From Pedobacter duraquae (lineage in GTDB: Bacteria; Bacteroidota; Bacteroidia; Sphingobacteriales; Sphingobacteriaceae): a stretch of 64,000 nt of DNA. The DNA lies in contig NZ_SNWM01000001.1 of the NCBI RefSeq assembly GCF_004362245.1, positions 310,001 through 374,000 of the forward strand, written 5' to 3'. Under the pieces are notes generated by a model that made no database searches, was not told the origin of the DNA, and saw only the letters and a list, made by a program, of their open reading frames with translations. Positions 51,774-61,506 of this stretch are shown in pieces. How positions within the stretch are numbered: the first letter of the stretch is position 1; each line of letters opens with the position of its first letter. Made by a program: the position numbers and the translations under genes.

Positions 51774-54700
51774 ATGATAAAACTTTTACGGTACTCCGTA
51801 TTTTTCCTGTTTTGGCTTTGTATAGCACAAAAATCGTATGCACAATTTCCTTATGTGGAAAGTTTTAGGAATGCGAATGCTGCAGGTATCACGTTTGGCG
51901 GTGCACCGTCTGCTTTTTTAACTGCCGCAGGAAGTGGCTTTGATCAAACAACAAATCAACATACCGGTACACCACTAGATGCGCCGGGTAACGGATTCTT
52001 AAGATTGACAAGTAGTGCCAATGACCAGAAAGGGTATGCTATCAGTACAGCAAACTTCCCTTCAGCAAATGGTCTGAGCGTAATGTTTGAATATAATATA
52101 TATGGGGGTAGCGGTGCTGACGGAATTAGTTTCTTCCTCTTTGATGCTACAGCTGCTCCATTCACTATTGGAGGATTTGGTGGTTCGTTAGGTTACGCAC
52201 AAATAAACGTAAATACACCAATAGTTACTCCCGGGGTAAGTAAGGGATACCTTGCTATCGGTCTGGATGAATATGGGAATTTCTCAAATCCAACAGAATC
52301 CCGTCAGGGAGGTATTCCAGGTTTAAGACCCGGATCCGTTACACTTAGAGGATCGGGCGATGGCAATGCTACGGTACCTACCAATTATAGATATTTAACA
52401 AGCGTGCAAATGCCTACAAATTTCCCCCTTGTCGGAAATGGTGGGGCACGTCAGCCGGATTCAACCGTTACAGGTTATAGAAGGGTATTCATGGATCTTG
52501 CACCAAATTTAAATGGTGGATTTAACATAACTGTAAAAATTACGCGTGGAGGAACTCCAACGGTGACTGAAACAATTATCGACCGTTACTATTATCCAGA
52601 CATAGCGCCAACAAACTTGCGTTATGGTTTCGCTTCTTCTACAGGGTTTCAAACAAACGTACATGAAATCAGAAATGTGGCAATTAATGCGTTTACGCCT
52701 GCTGGTCTTTCTACTCCTACCGCAGCTAACGATGCATTAACAGTTTGTCAGGGCAGCCCAGCTATAATTGATGTAGCTGCAAACGATAAAACTACAAATA
52801 CTGGAGGAACGCTAATTAAAGCCTCGATTGACCTTGACCCAAACACTCCAGGTATTCAGACCTCATTCACCCTAACTGGTCAGGGGACATTTAGCGTAAA
52901 CTCGGCTGGATCTGTTCAATTTGTTCCAGTATCAACCTTTACTGGAACCGCCTCGTGTAATTATACCATTCAGGATTCGTTCGCGCTGACTTCTAATATC
53001 GCGACGGTAGCTGTCACAATAGCTGCTCCTCCAACCCAACCCAACGCCGGGCCGGATGAGTTCGTAAATATCACAAATCCTACTGCAGTATATGTTTTAA
53101 ACGGAAATAGCCCTGGTGCAAACAGTGGTATTTGGACACAGGTATCTGGACCAACTGGTGCAGTAATTACCAATCCAGCAGTAGCCAATACCACTGTTAC
53201 CAACCTTACAGGTGGTACATATGTATTTAGGTGGTCATTCACATCGGTAGGCGGATGTACGCTCTCAGACGATGTGCAGATCATCGTAAATCATCGCCCT
53301 GTTGCTGTAAATGACGAGTTTGCTACTGGATTAAATACAGACGTTGCAATTCCAATTTTAAATAACGATACTGATGCTGACGGCAATGCAACTATTGATA
53401 AAGCATCCATAAGTATTAAAAGCCCACCTGCACATGGTACACTTGTTGTAGACAACGTTACGGGATTAGTTACTTATAAACCGACCCCAGGATACTCTGG
53501 AATGGATTCCTTTGTGTACACCATTAAAGATAATTTCGGTGTCGAATCCAATACTGCCATAGTCAATATCGCGGTAAATGTTAAGCCCATTGGTGCTGAC
53601 GACGCCACTACCACGCCTACAAACACCCCGGTTATTATAAGTATATTAGATAATGATCCTGGAAAAGCAGGAACCACGCCAATTAAAACAACTGACCCAT
53701 TACATGGAACTGTTATTTTTAATGCAAACGGAACAGTTACCTACACCCCGACGACTGGTTATAGCGGCAAAGATATTTTTACGTATAAACTAATCAATGG
53801 CAACGGATTAGAATCCGACCCAATTACTGTAACAGTTAACGTGAAACCGGCTGGCTCAACTGATAATGCAACAACACCAGCGAACTCTCCTGTTATTATC
53901 CCAATAAAAGATAATGATGCAGGTAGAACGGGTACGACCGTAACGATTATCACTCCCCCACTTAGTGGAACTGCAACAGTTACTCCAGCAGGCGTGGTAA
54001 CTTACACACCAACTACAGGTTTTGTGGGTAAAGATACATTTACGTATACACTAACAACTGCTGACGGACTGGTATCAGACCCTATTGTAGCCAACATCAC
54101 AGTGAAACCAGTAGGGAGCCCTGATGCTGTTACCACAAACACAAACGTACCACTACCAATTCCGGTAAAAGATAATGATTTAACCAAGTCGGGCACAACA
54201 GTGATTATCCAGACCAATCCATTGAGAGGTATTGTTACTGTAGGAACAGATGGTGTAGTAAATTATGTTCCCAATACTGGATATTCTGGTAAAGACTCAT
54301 TTACATATATACTAAGAACTGCGGATGGTATTGACTCTGACCCTATTTTAGCATCGATCACAGTTAAACCAGTAGGAAGTCCTGATAATGTAACAACGCC
54401 AATCAACACTGCGATTTCAATCAGCGTAAAAGACAATGACTTGTCCAGAACAGGAACGCTTGCAACAATTAATACCAGCCCAACACATGGAACAGTAACG
54501 GTGGATGCACTTGGTGTAATGCGTTACGTGCCGACAAACGGTTTTTCAGGAACAGACACATACACTTACGTGCTAACAACTGCCGATGGTATTGCTTCTG
54601 ATCCAATTACAGTGACGATTAATATCGCTTCACCCATTGTTACACCAGATCTTACGGTAACCGGAACCTCTGGCAAACCAGGAACAATCAATGTTCCTTT

Positions 54701-55637
54701 GCCAACAGGCGGAAGGATAACGATAGTGCGTCCTCCATTACATGGTACTGTGACAATCGATCCAGTTACCGGACTACCAGTATATACGCCTGATCCGAAT
54801 TATAGCGGACCAGATGATTTTACGTATACAATAACTGACGGAAACGGAAATACTTCGGTAGCTCCAGGTAGAATTACGATCAATGTATCGCTTCCTGCCA
54901 AAATCGGTCTCGCAAAAAGTCTTGTAACAAGTGTTAAAAATACAGATGGAAGTTATGATCTTACCTATTTATTTTCGCTCGTAAATAATGGTGATATAGC
55001 TGTTGAAAAAGTCAGCCTGACAGATGATCTGTCAGCAGCATTCCCGGGCTGTAAAGTTACAGTGACCAGGCTGAATGCCAGTGGCATTTTGTTTACAAAC
55101 CCGCTGTATAACGGCACCACTGTTCGTGAAATGCTTTTAAACACCAGTACTGTAAGAGCAAAATCGAAGGAACAACTGATCTTGCAGATTAATGTAGTGA
55201 TAGGTGATAAAGATGGTACTTTCAATAACACCAGCTTTACAACCGGAGTTTCGGCGAGCGATGGTACCGTTACTTCAGATACTTCTACCGATGGTGTGAA
55301 CCCAGATCCAAACGTTGCAGGTGACTATTCGCCTGCCAACCCAACACCAGTAAAGTTAATCCGCAATGAACTATTTATACCTAAAGGATTCTCTCCAAAC
55401 GGAGATGGCATTAACGATCTGTTTGTCATAGAGAATGGAAGTGGAAAACAAATTCTTTTAGAAGTGTTTAACCGCTGGGGAAATAGAATCTTCCGTTCTG
55501 CCGACTATAAAAATACCTGGAATGGTAAAACGACAGAAGGGGTTTACATCGGTGACGATGTTCCTGTCGGAACTTACTACTATGTAGTAATAGCAGACAA
55601 TAATAAGTACGTAGGATATATTACAATAAATAGATAG
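51774..55637 (+). CDS. T9SS-exported surface adhesin: L-type lectin, Ig/cadherin-like repeats, type B sorting domain
   Basis: 1287 residues. Signal peptide (MIKLLRYSVFFLFWLCIAQK, cleaved near SYAQ). Residues about 25-310 form an L-type lectin domain (SVMFEYNIYGGSGADGISFF, AIGLDEYGNFSNPTESRQGG, YGFASSTGFQTNVHEIRN). An immunoglobulin/PKD-like stretch follows. Four exact-length 87-residue repeats (603-950) each start VKPxG and end TVTV/ANIT-like, with the core GYSGKDxFTY. A DUF11-like domain (about 1060-1180) and the T9SS type B sorting domain (about 1190-1287: FIPKGFSPNGDGINDLFVIE, VFNRWGNRIFRSADYKNTWN, PVGTYYYVVIADN) end it. Exported by T9SS and held at the surface; the PorP/SprF and OmpA-family genes follow. 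Confidence 0.93.
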   Translation: MIKLLRYSVFFLFWLCIAQKSYAQFPYVESFRNANAAGITFGGAPSAFLTAAGSGFDQTTNQHTGTPLDAPGNGFLRLTSSANDQKGYAISTANFPSANGLSVMFEYNIYGGSGADGISFFLFDATAAPFTIGGFGGSLGYAQINVNTPIVTPGVSKGYLAIGLDEYGNFSNPTESRQGGIPGLRPGSVTLRGSGDGNATVPTNYRYLTSVQMPTNFPLVGNGGARQPDSTVTGYRRVFMDLAPNLNGGFNITVKITRGGTPTVTETIIDRYYYPDIAPTNLRYGFASSTGFQTNVHEIRNVAINAFTPAGLSTPTAANDALTVCQGSPAIIDVAANDKTTNTGGTLIKASIDLDPNTPGIQTSFTLTGQGTFSVNSAGSVQFVPVSTFTGTASCNYTIQDSFALTSNIATVAVTIAAPPTQPNAGPDEFVNITNPTAVYVLNGNSPGANSGIWTQVSGPTGAVITNPAVANTTVTNLTGGTYVFRWSFTSVGGCTLSDDVQIIVNHRPVAVNDEFATGLNTDVAIPILNNDTDADGNATIDKASISIKSPPAHGTLVVDNVTGLVTYKPTPGYSGMDSFVYTIKDNFGVESNTAIVNIAVNVKPIGADDATTTPTNTPVIISILDNDPGKAGTTPIKTTDPLHGTVIFNANGTVTYTPTTGYSGKDIFTYKLINGNGLESDPITVTVNVKPAGSTDNATTPANSPVIIPIKDNDAGRTGTTVTIITPPLSGTATVTPAGVVTYTPTTGFVGKDTFTYTLTTADGLVSDPIVANITVKPVGSPDAVTTNTNVPLPIPVKDNDLTKSGTTVIIQTNPLRGIVTVGTDGVVNYVPNTGYSGKDSFTYILRTADGIDSDPILASITVKPVGSPDNVTTPINTAISISVKDNDLSRTGTLATINTSPTHGTVTVDALGVMRYVPTNGFSGTDTYTYVLTTADGIASDPITVTINIASPIVTPDLTVTGTSGKPGTINVPLPTGGRITIVRPPLHGTVTIDPVTGLPVYTPDPNYSGPDDFTYTITDGNGNTSVAPGRITINVSLPAKIGLAKSLVTSVKNTDGSYDLTYLFSLVNNGDIAVEKVSLTDDLSAAFPGCKVTVTRLNASGILFTNPLYNGTTVREMLLNTSTVRAKSKEQLILQINVVIGDKDGTFNNTSFTTGVSASDGTVTSDTSTDGVNPDPNVAGDYSPANPTPVKLIRNELFIPKGFSPNGDGINDLFVIENGSGKQILLEVFNRWGNRIFRSADYKNTWNGKTTEGVYIGDDVPVGTYYYVVIADNNKYVGYITINR
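53580..54623 (+). repeat. Four tandem 261-bp coding repeats
   Basis: Repeat starts at 53580, 53841, 54102 and 54363, each exactly 261 bases (87 codons) apart. Each begins with a Val-Lys-Pro codon triplet. Cadherin-like/bacterial Ig-type units diverge in sequence but keep length, the mark of a selected structural module rather than a recent duplication. Confidence 0.92.
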
Positions 55638-55649
55638 GATACAGCATTC

Positions 55650-55677
55650 AGCGCAGCACATTTATTATAGCTGCGCT
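55650..55677 (+). terminator. Hairpin after the adhesin gene
   Basis: AGCGCAGC and GCTGCGCT pair perfectly (8 bp) around a 12-base loop, 13 bases after the stop. The following bases are only moderately T-rich, so it may lower, not stop, read-through to porP. Confidence 0.55.
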
Positions 55678-55709
55678 TGATTGTTTGATTACCATAAAAT
55701 TATACACTG

Positions 55710-56642
55710 ATGAAAAGAATGACTAAGTTACTCCTGCTTCCAGCCTTACTGCTATTAAGTATAAGCGCTAGTGCCCAGCAGGACGCCATGTACACCCAAT
55801 ATATGTTCAATACCCTTGCAATTAATCCAGCGTATGCAGGTAGTAGAAATGTTGTGTCAGCTACTGCACTTGCCAGAAGTCAGTGGACAGGTATCGAAGG
55901 TGCCCCGAAAACTGGAACGTTCACCATTGACGCCCCGATTATGGACAAGCGTTTTGGTATTGGCCTGCAGCTAATGACAGATAAACTTGGCGTAACCCAA
56001 ACAAATGCTGCTGCTGTAAGCTTAGCCTATAGAATACGTCTTGATGAAGCTAGTTTAAGTTTTGGTGTTCAGGGAAACGTAAGTCAATACAGGTCCAATC
56101 TGAGTAGTGTGATCACAGGATCTACATCAGCTTATGATCCGGCATTTGCTAACGATGTAAGAAAAACGCTATTCAATTTTGGAACGGGTGTATATTATAC
56201 TACGGATAAATTTTTCTTGGGGCTCTCGGCGCAAGACCTTATACCAAATGCCTTATCAGACCAAGGTACAACAGGTGACCGGATTGCAGGGAAACAAGCG
56301 TTGCACGTATTTTTATCGTCAGGATACGTATTTCCTGTATCGGACGATTTCAAACTGAAACCTTCCTTTTTGATAAAATATGTACATGGTGCCCCAATTG
56401 AAGGCGATATCAATGGCACGCTGTGGATTAAGGACGTAATTGGAATTGGTGCACAATACAGAACTAAAGCAGATGTTTCCGGAATATTGGAAATTCAGGC
56501 TACACCTCAGTTTCGTATCGGTTACAGTTATGACCGGAGTACAACACGTTTACAGAATTTCAATTCAGGAAGTCATGAAATCATGCTTAGATTTGAATTT
56601 GGATCTGAGCGCGGACGAATCATTTCACCAAGATATTTCTAA
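55710..56642 (+). CDS. Type IX secretion membrane protein, PorP/SprF family
   Basis: 310 residues. Signal peptide (MKRMTKLLLLPALLLLSISA, cleaved near SAQQ), then QQDAMYTQYMFNTLAINPAY, the family signature, and a 14-strand-type barrel ending MLRFEFGSERGRIISPRYF. SprF is needed in Flavobacterium for secretion of the SprB adhesin; here it follows a type B adhesin, a matching arrangement. It is transcribed before the OmpA-family gene with 8 bases between them. Confidence 0.94.
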   Translation: MKRMTKLLLLPALLLLSISASAQQDAMYTQYMFNTLAINPAYAGSRNVVSATALARSQWTGIEGAPKTGTFTIDAPIMDKRFGIGLQLMTDKLGVTQTNAAAVSLAYRIRLDEASLSFGVQGNVSQYRSNLSSVITGSTSAYDPAFANDVRKTLFNFGTGVYYTTDKFFLGLSAQDLIPNALSDQGTTGDRIAGKQALHVFLSSGYVFPVSDDFKLKPSFLIKYVHGAPIEGDINGTLWIKDVIGIGAQYRTKADVSGILEIQATPQFRIGYSYDRSTTRLQNFNSGSHEIMLRFEFGSERGRIISPRYF

Positions 56643-56650
56643 ATTAACGT

Positions 56651-58786
56651 ATGAAATCAACCTCTACAAAAGCCAGTATTCTGGGATGTATATGCCTGCT
56701 GTTTAACCTTACAACGGCGATGAGCCAAACAACGGCCAAAGATGATGCTGAATTAAAAAAAGCCACAGAAGATTTCAAAGCCTTTAGGTATGTTGCTGCG
56801 ATCTCGAGATTGAGTCCATTGGTTAAAAGTGATACTACGAACGTTAAAGCAATGGATATGCTCGCCTATAGTTATAAAATGACGAATAACTATAAGGAAG
56901 CTTTGACGGCTTATGAGCAGCTCAGTAAACAAAAGCCACTAAAACCTGAATGGGCCTTAAATTATGCAGAACAACTTGCTGTTGCACAACAATACGAAAA
57001 GTCTGAAAATTGGTATAGGAAATATTTACTCCTTACTCCAGGTGATAAACGCGCAGCCAATTTTGCTAATACAAAATTGGGCGACCTGAGTAAAAATGGT
57101 GGTCACTGGACTATAGGCTATCTAAACATAAATACTATGGGTTCGGAGTACTCCCCCGTATATTACAATGATGGTCTGCTTTTCGCAAGCAATAGACAGT
57201 CAGGGAAATTCCTAAATCATGTATTTGAATGGGATAATACACCTTTTACTAACCTTTATTCGGTAAGTAAGCTTAAGGACATCAAAATAATCAATGCAGA
57301 TAGCGCATTGGCTGCCTCACAAGCTAAGAATGCAAAAAGTAGAAAAACGAATGTTGATGATACGGCTCCTACCAGCAACGACACGAAAACATTAGGCAAT
57401 GCTGCTCCCGTACGATGGGCAGATATGAGTTCGGTACTGGAAGAAAGCAAATTCACCAAGTTGCTTAATGGGAGTGTCAATAGTAAATATCATAATGGCT
57501 CAGCTTCTGTATTCCCTGATGGATCAATCATATTCACCAGAAATAACTATTTTAAAGGCCAGACTCAAAGAAGCACCGACGGGATCATTAAATTGAAATT
57601 ATATACCGCTAGCGGTGAAAACCTTAGCAAAATCACGGAGTTTCCCTACAACAGCAACGAATATTCTGTCGGACATCCCGCGTTGAATAAAGATGGAAAC
57701 ATCCTCATCATGGCGTCTGACATGCCCGGCGGATTTGGTGGTACGGATTTGTATTACTCCGTGCGATCGGGTAAGGGTCCATGGACCAGACCCGTAAACC
57801 TAGGAAAGAAAATCAATACAGAAGGAAATGAAATGTTTCCATTCTTAGATAAAGAAGGGAATTTATATTTTGCATCAAACGGACATGCTGGACTTGGTGG
57901 ACTTGATTTATTTAAGGTTGCACTTAAAGAAATGAAGGCCCAGTCGGATCCCGTTAATATGGGTACACCCATCAATTCATCTTTCGACGATTTTGGTTTA
58001 ACGATCAGTGACGATGGCAAGAGCGGTTACTTTAGTTCTAACAGGAAAGGAAGTGATGATATCTATAACTTTAAAGGTTCTACCAACAGACTGACGCTGG
58101 AAGGAACGGTTTATGATGCGATCACCAAGATACCACTTGCAGGTAGTCGCCTGTTAATGCGTCATCTTGATGGCGTAGATACGATCAGAACAAATGCCAA
58201 AGGATATTATAAACGCGACTTACCAAGGGAAACTGACTACGAGATTACCGCACAAAAACTTGGTTATGTAAATAAAATCAGCTTCGTTAGCTCTGTTGGA
58301 ATTGTAGGAGACACAACTCTTAGAAAAGATATCTATCTAAATAAAGCAGAAAGTTTACAACAATATGTAATCTCAAATTGCGATTCACTGAAGAAGGTTT
58401 TTGCAGTAAAAAACATATACTATGACCTGGATCGTTCTGAGATTAGAGCAGATGCCCGTCCGGCCCTGGATGAGCTCGTTAGGTTAATGACTAAATATCC
58501 AGAGATCTCGGTTATTACATCTAGCCATACCGACAGTAGAGCTACTGAGCAATACAATAGGGCATTGTCATTCAGACGAGGTGAAGCGGCTAAATCTTAT
58601 CTCATAGCCAGAGGTATATCGCCTTCGCGGATCAGTATCGAGTATTACGGTAAAACCAGATTAGTCAACAGATGTTTCGACGGAGTGCCATGTTCAGAAG
58701 AAAACCAACAACTAAACAGGCGGACGGAGTTTGATGTGATATTAAATGGGGTAAATATCACGCGTCAAAATTGCGAAGATAAGTAG
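56651..58786 (+). CDS. OmpA-family protein with TPR, PD40 propeller and carboxypeptidase-regulatory-like domain
   Basis: 711 residues. Signal peptide, then TPR-like helices (about 30-150, MDMLAYSYKMTNNYKEALTA), a PD40/WD40-like beta-propeller (about 150-480, SVGHPALNKDGNILIMASDM, LDKEGNLYFASNGHAGLGGL), a CarboxypepD-regulatory-type module (about 490-560, LTLEGTVYDAITKIPLAGSR), and an OmpA peptidoglycan-binding C-terminus (about 585-705, IYYDLDRSEIRADARPALDE, TSSHTDSRATEQYNRALSFR). This is the layout of PorE-like proteins that tie T9SS to the cell wall. The third gene of the adhesin-PorP-OmpA module. Confidence 0.93.
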   Translation: MKSTSTKASILGCICLLFNLTTAMSQTTAKDDAELKKATEDFKAFRYVAAISRLSPLVKSDTTNVKAMDMLAYSYKMTNNYKEALTAYEQLSKQKPLKPEWALNYAEQLAVAQQYEKSENWYRKYLLLTPGDKRAANFANTKLGDLSKNGGHWTIGYLNINTMGSEYSPVYYNDGLLFASNRQSGKFLNHVFEWDNTPFTNLYSVSKLKDIKIINADSALAASQAKNAKSRKTNVDDTAPTSNDTKTLGNAAPVRWADMSSVLEESKFTKLLNGSVNSKYHNGSASVFPDGSIIFTRNNYFKGQTQRSTDGIIKLKLYTASGENLSKITEFPYNSNEYSVGHPALNKDGNILIMASDMPGGFGGTDLYYSVRSGKGPWTRPVNLGKKINTEGNEMFPFLDKEGNLYFASNGHAGLGGLDLFKVALKEMKAQSDPVNMGTPINSSFDDFGLTISDDGKSGYFSSNRKGSDDIYNFKGSTNRLTLEGTVYDAITKIPLAGSRLLMRHLDGVDTIRTNAKGYYKRDLPRETDYEITAQKLGYVNKISFVSSVGIVGDTTLRKDIYLNKAESLQQYVISNCDSLKKVFAVKNIYYDLDRSEIRADARPALDELVRLMTKYPEISVITSSHTDSRATEQYNRALSFRRGEAAKSYLIARGISPSRISIEYYGKTRLVNRCFDGVPCSEENQQLNRRTEFDVILNGVNITRQNCEDK

Positions 58787-58861
58787 CTAAAATACTTATA
58801 ACTAGGTATATAACAAACGAATATCGTACCATATTTTTAGAGAAATTAAAACTCAAAAAAT

Positions 58862-59653
58862 ATGGTACGACTATCCTCCTCAAAAAAACCTAAAACACTC
58901 CAAATTTTTATTTTTATTGTTTTAGCTGTTCTATTTGTCTTTTCCGCTTGCGAAAAGGACGATACCAGTAATTCAGAAGAAGATCAAACGCTAACCTGCG
59001 GCTCTTCACTCCCATCCCGATACCAATGTATCTCTGCAGCAGGAAAATCGACTATTACGAGCTATAACATACCTGAGCTCATTGGATGCTGGGATAATGA
59101 TGGAAATGATTTTTGTATCGAATACAAATCTGATGGAACAGGCATTATAACTTCCAAACCAAGTACTTTTGTAACGGCATCAACAGCAACCTTTAAATGG
59201 GGAGCAATGGTAGATTCCAAGGGTAAATTGCTACTCTCTAACGTCGGTACAATTTATATTGCACATCAGGCAACACAGGGATCTTTTGATCCACAGTTAG
59301 CCCTGCTGAGTTTTAAACAATCTACAAAACAATTTTACGGATATAATATGTCTGCCATTGCTAAATGCGCCACGGTCTCAGGAGGCGGAACGGGCACAAC
59401 AGGCACTGGAAATATCATCTTTTGGATTAATTCTGATCTGGGATGCGGAAATATAACGGTCAGCGTTTCCGGGAAAAGTGCCACAATTAACAAATCTTTT
59501 TCCGCCTCGCCAGCATGTGGCGCAGATGGTGGAGCCAATTTCACGCTGCCAGTAGGAAATTACAGTTATACGGCCGAATGTAGCGGAAAAAAATGGACTT
59601 CTACCTTCTCCATCACGCAAGGTGTGTGTTTTAAGATGCAATTATCTAAATAA
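58862..59653 (+). CDS. Lipoprotein with Cys-rich C-terminal surface module
   Basis: 263 residues. N-terminal hydrophobic segment and lipobox LFVFSACEKDD. The middle binds no known fold. The C-terminal 80 residues (GNIIFWINSDLGCGNITVSV, SPACGADGGANFTLPVGNYS, YTAECSGKKWTSTFSITQGV) form a conserved module with four cysteines that recurs at the ends of several Bacteroidota surface proteins (recollection). A Thr/Gly linker (GGGTGTTGTG) precedes it. Function unknown. Confidence 0.8.
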   Translation: MVRLSSSKKPKTLQIFIFIVLAVLFVFSACEKDDTSNSEEDQTLTCGSSLPSRYQCISAAGKSTITSYNIPELIGCWDNDGNDFCIEYKSDGTGIITSKPSTFVTASTATFKWGAMVDSKGKLLLSNVGTIYIAHQATQGSFDPQLALLSFKQSTKQFYGYNMSAIAKCATVSGGGTGTTGTGNIIFWINSDLGCGNITVSVSGKSATINKSFSASPACGADGGANFTLPVGNYSYTAECSGKKWTSTFSITQGVCFKMQLSK

Positions 59654-59721
59654 ACCCGGGTATAAACCTTTTTTTTCACCTAAGAACATACAGATTTTCG
59701 CAAAGTTCGTTATATTTAGCT

Positions 59722-60405
59722 ATGAAAATCAGCCATTTAAGCCTTATCGCCCTGTCAGTAGTTGTATTTAACAGTCAATCCTCTCACGCACAAAATGCCG
59801 GGATATATATAAACGACGTAAGTGGTTTCCCAATTCGACCTGCTACTACCGATGAAATCTCTGGAACAAACTATTTAAATAAAGATTGGCAGCTAGGTTC
59901 GGTAACTGTTAAGAACGGAAAAACTTATAAGAACATGCTCGTAAAATTGAATCTGCTTGACCAAAAATTTATATTTAAAGGAGATAAAGGTGAGACCATG
60001 GGCTTTGTAGAACCTGTAACTCAAGTAATACTAGATGCAACCATACTAAATACAAATCCTGTAGTTTTGAGAAATGGATTCACTAACTCTGATGTTAAAC
60101 CCACAGATTATCTCGAAGTGATGACAGAAGGGAATATTCTGCTTTTAAAGAAGACGACTGTAGTAGTAAAAGAAGTTAAAGAATATAGTTCGGCGGTTAC
60201 AGAAAAAAGTTACGTAAATAAATCGTCCTATTACACAGCTGAGAAAGACAAACCATTAAGAACCTTATCTTTGAATAAGAAAGATATTGTAAATGCACTT
60301 GTTGGACATGCTAAAGAAATAGAACAATATATTAACGACAACAAAGTAAATTTCAAAAAAGATGAAGACCTTACTAAGCTAGTGAACTACTATAATTCGC
60401 TATAG
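59722..60405 (+). CDS. Exported hypothetical protein
   Basis: 227 residues with a signal peptide (MKISHLSLIALSVVVFNSQS, cleaved near SHAQ). The mature part has a strand-rich first half (AGIYINDVSGFPIRPATTDE) and a helical, Lys/Glu-rich end (KKDIVNALVGHAKEIEQYIN). A similar protein type is common near Bacteroidota surface loci, but I do not recognise a family. Separately transcribed from the lipoprotein gene (68-base gap) and convergent with the priming transferase (3 bases apart). Confidence 0.75.
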   Translation: MKISHLSLIALSVVVFNSQSSHAQNAGIYINDVSGFPIRPATTDEISGTNYLNKDWQLGSVTVKNGKTYKNMLVKLNLLDQKFIFKGDKGETMGFVEPVTQVILDATILNTNPVVLRNGFTNSDVKPTDYLEVMTEGNILLLKKTTVVVKEVKEYSSAVTEKSYVNKSSYYTAEKDKPLRTLSLNKKDIVNALVGHAKEIEQYINDNKVNFKKDEDLTKLVNYYNSL

Positions 60406-60408
60406 ATA

Positions 60409-61506
60409 TTATACTTTTTCCTTTTGAACTAAGGCAGGAAATGTTTTTAAGATAATTTTTAAATCCAACCAGAAAGAATGATTTTGGGCGTAAAAGTTAT
60501 CAAGCTTTTTACGCTCACGTTCAGACATATCGGCCTTACCTCTTCTGCTTACCTGCCATAAACCAGTTAATCCAGCGGGACCTAAGAACCGCATCGTCCA
60601 TTCATTGGACGTTAACATTTCCGCTTCATACAATGGAAGTGGTCTGTTACCAACAAGAGACATATCGCCTTTTAGTACATTAAAAAGTTGTGGAAGCTCA
60701 TCAATGCTGAATTTCCGTATAAACTTACCAAACCTGGTAATCCGGGGATCATTCTTTAGTTTGACAAATGTAGTGCTTCCAGCTTCAGACTTATCATATT
60801 GATTAAGCGCACTCAGTTTGCTTAATTCATCGCTTGCACCTTGGCGCATCGACCTAAATTTATAAAAATCAAACACTTTGTAACCAGTACCGACTCTTTT
60901 ACTTTTAAACACTACCGGTCCTTTGGATTCCAAAGCCACGATAGCAGCCACTATCAATAAAAATGGTGAAATTACCAACAATACAGATCCACAGGCAACC
61001 ACATCAAAACATCGCTTGAAAAATGGCATTCGATAACGTAAATCTATACTCGAAAGGTCAGAAAGCTGGGGTTTTATAAGTTTAAATTTAACCAAAAATA
61101 TAATACGCTCGCAAAGATCATCTATAGGCAAAGGACTTACATATAAGTCGTTCACCTTCGACTTCATAGCTAAGCTCCTAACATTGGGATCTTTTTTATC
61201 GGATAGTAAAATAATAACCAAACCTTTAAGCAAAGCATTCTCCTTAAGCTTGTTCACATAATTGAAACAGGAAAGCTGAGGGTCTACTTCCAAAATGATT
61301 ACATCAGGAAGGCTAAATAAAGACTGTTCTTTTAAATAGGTATCTAGATTGTCCAGTGTATCTTCGCTATGTACCAGGAAGGCAGCGCTTAACCTGTTAA
61401 GTAATTCGTTTCCGAAAGACTTAGCATGTACTAAAATAGAGATCTGATGATGAGAATTGGATTCTTTAGAATTAGTTTCCGATGGCGTCATATTTTCTGA
61501 AAACAT
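60409..61506 (-). CDS. Priming glycosyltransferase (undecaprenyl-phosphate sugar transferase) fused to a pseudo-receiver domain
   Basis: 365 residues. The C-terminal part (about 165-365) is a bacterial sugar transferase (WcaJ/PglC-like): one membrane helix (FDVVACGSVLLVISPFLLIV), KRVGTGYKVFDFYKFRSMR, KNDPRITRFGKFIRKFSIDE, LPQLFNVLKGDMSLVGNRP and GLWQVSRRGKADMSERERKK. It starts polysaccharide units on the lipid carrier. The N-terminal 140 residues look like a response-regulator receiver, but the acidic pair is HA (27-28), the phospho-Asp is E73 (DVIILE), and the lysine is S124 (VSPLP). It overlaps the genuine response regulator gene by 35 bases. See findings. Confidence 0.9.
   Translation of the reverse strand: MFSENMTPSETNSKESNSHHQISILVHAKSFGNELLNRLSAAFLVHSEDTLDNLDTYLKEQSLFSLPDVIILEVDPQLSCFNYVNKLKENALLKGLVIILLSDKKDPNVRSLAMKSKVNDLYVSPLPIDDLCERIIFLVKFKLIKPQLSDLSSIDLRYRMPFFKRCFDVVACGSVLLVISPFLLIVAAIVALESKGPVVFKSKRVGTGYKVFDFYKFRSMRQGASDELSKLSALNQYDKSEAGSTTFVKLKNDPRITRFGKFIRKFSIDELPQLFNVLKGDMSLVGNRPLPLYEAEMLTSNEWTMRFLGPAGLTGLWQVSRRGKADMSERERKKLDNFYAQNHSFWLDLKIILKTFPALVQKEKV

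Noticed and set aside
53580..54623. CRISPR-like or mobile tandem repeat
   Set aside because: The 261-base units are in frame and encode cadherin-like domains; there are no short direct repeats with unique spacers.
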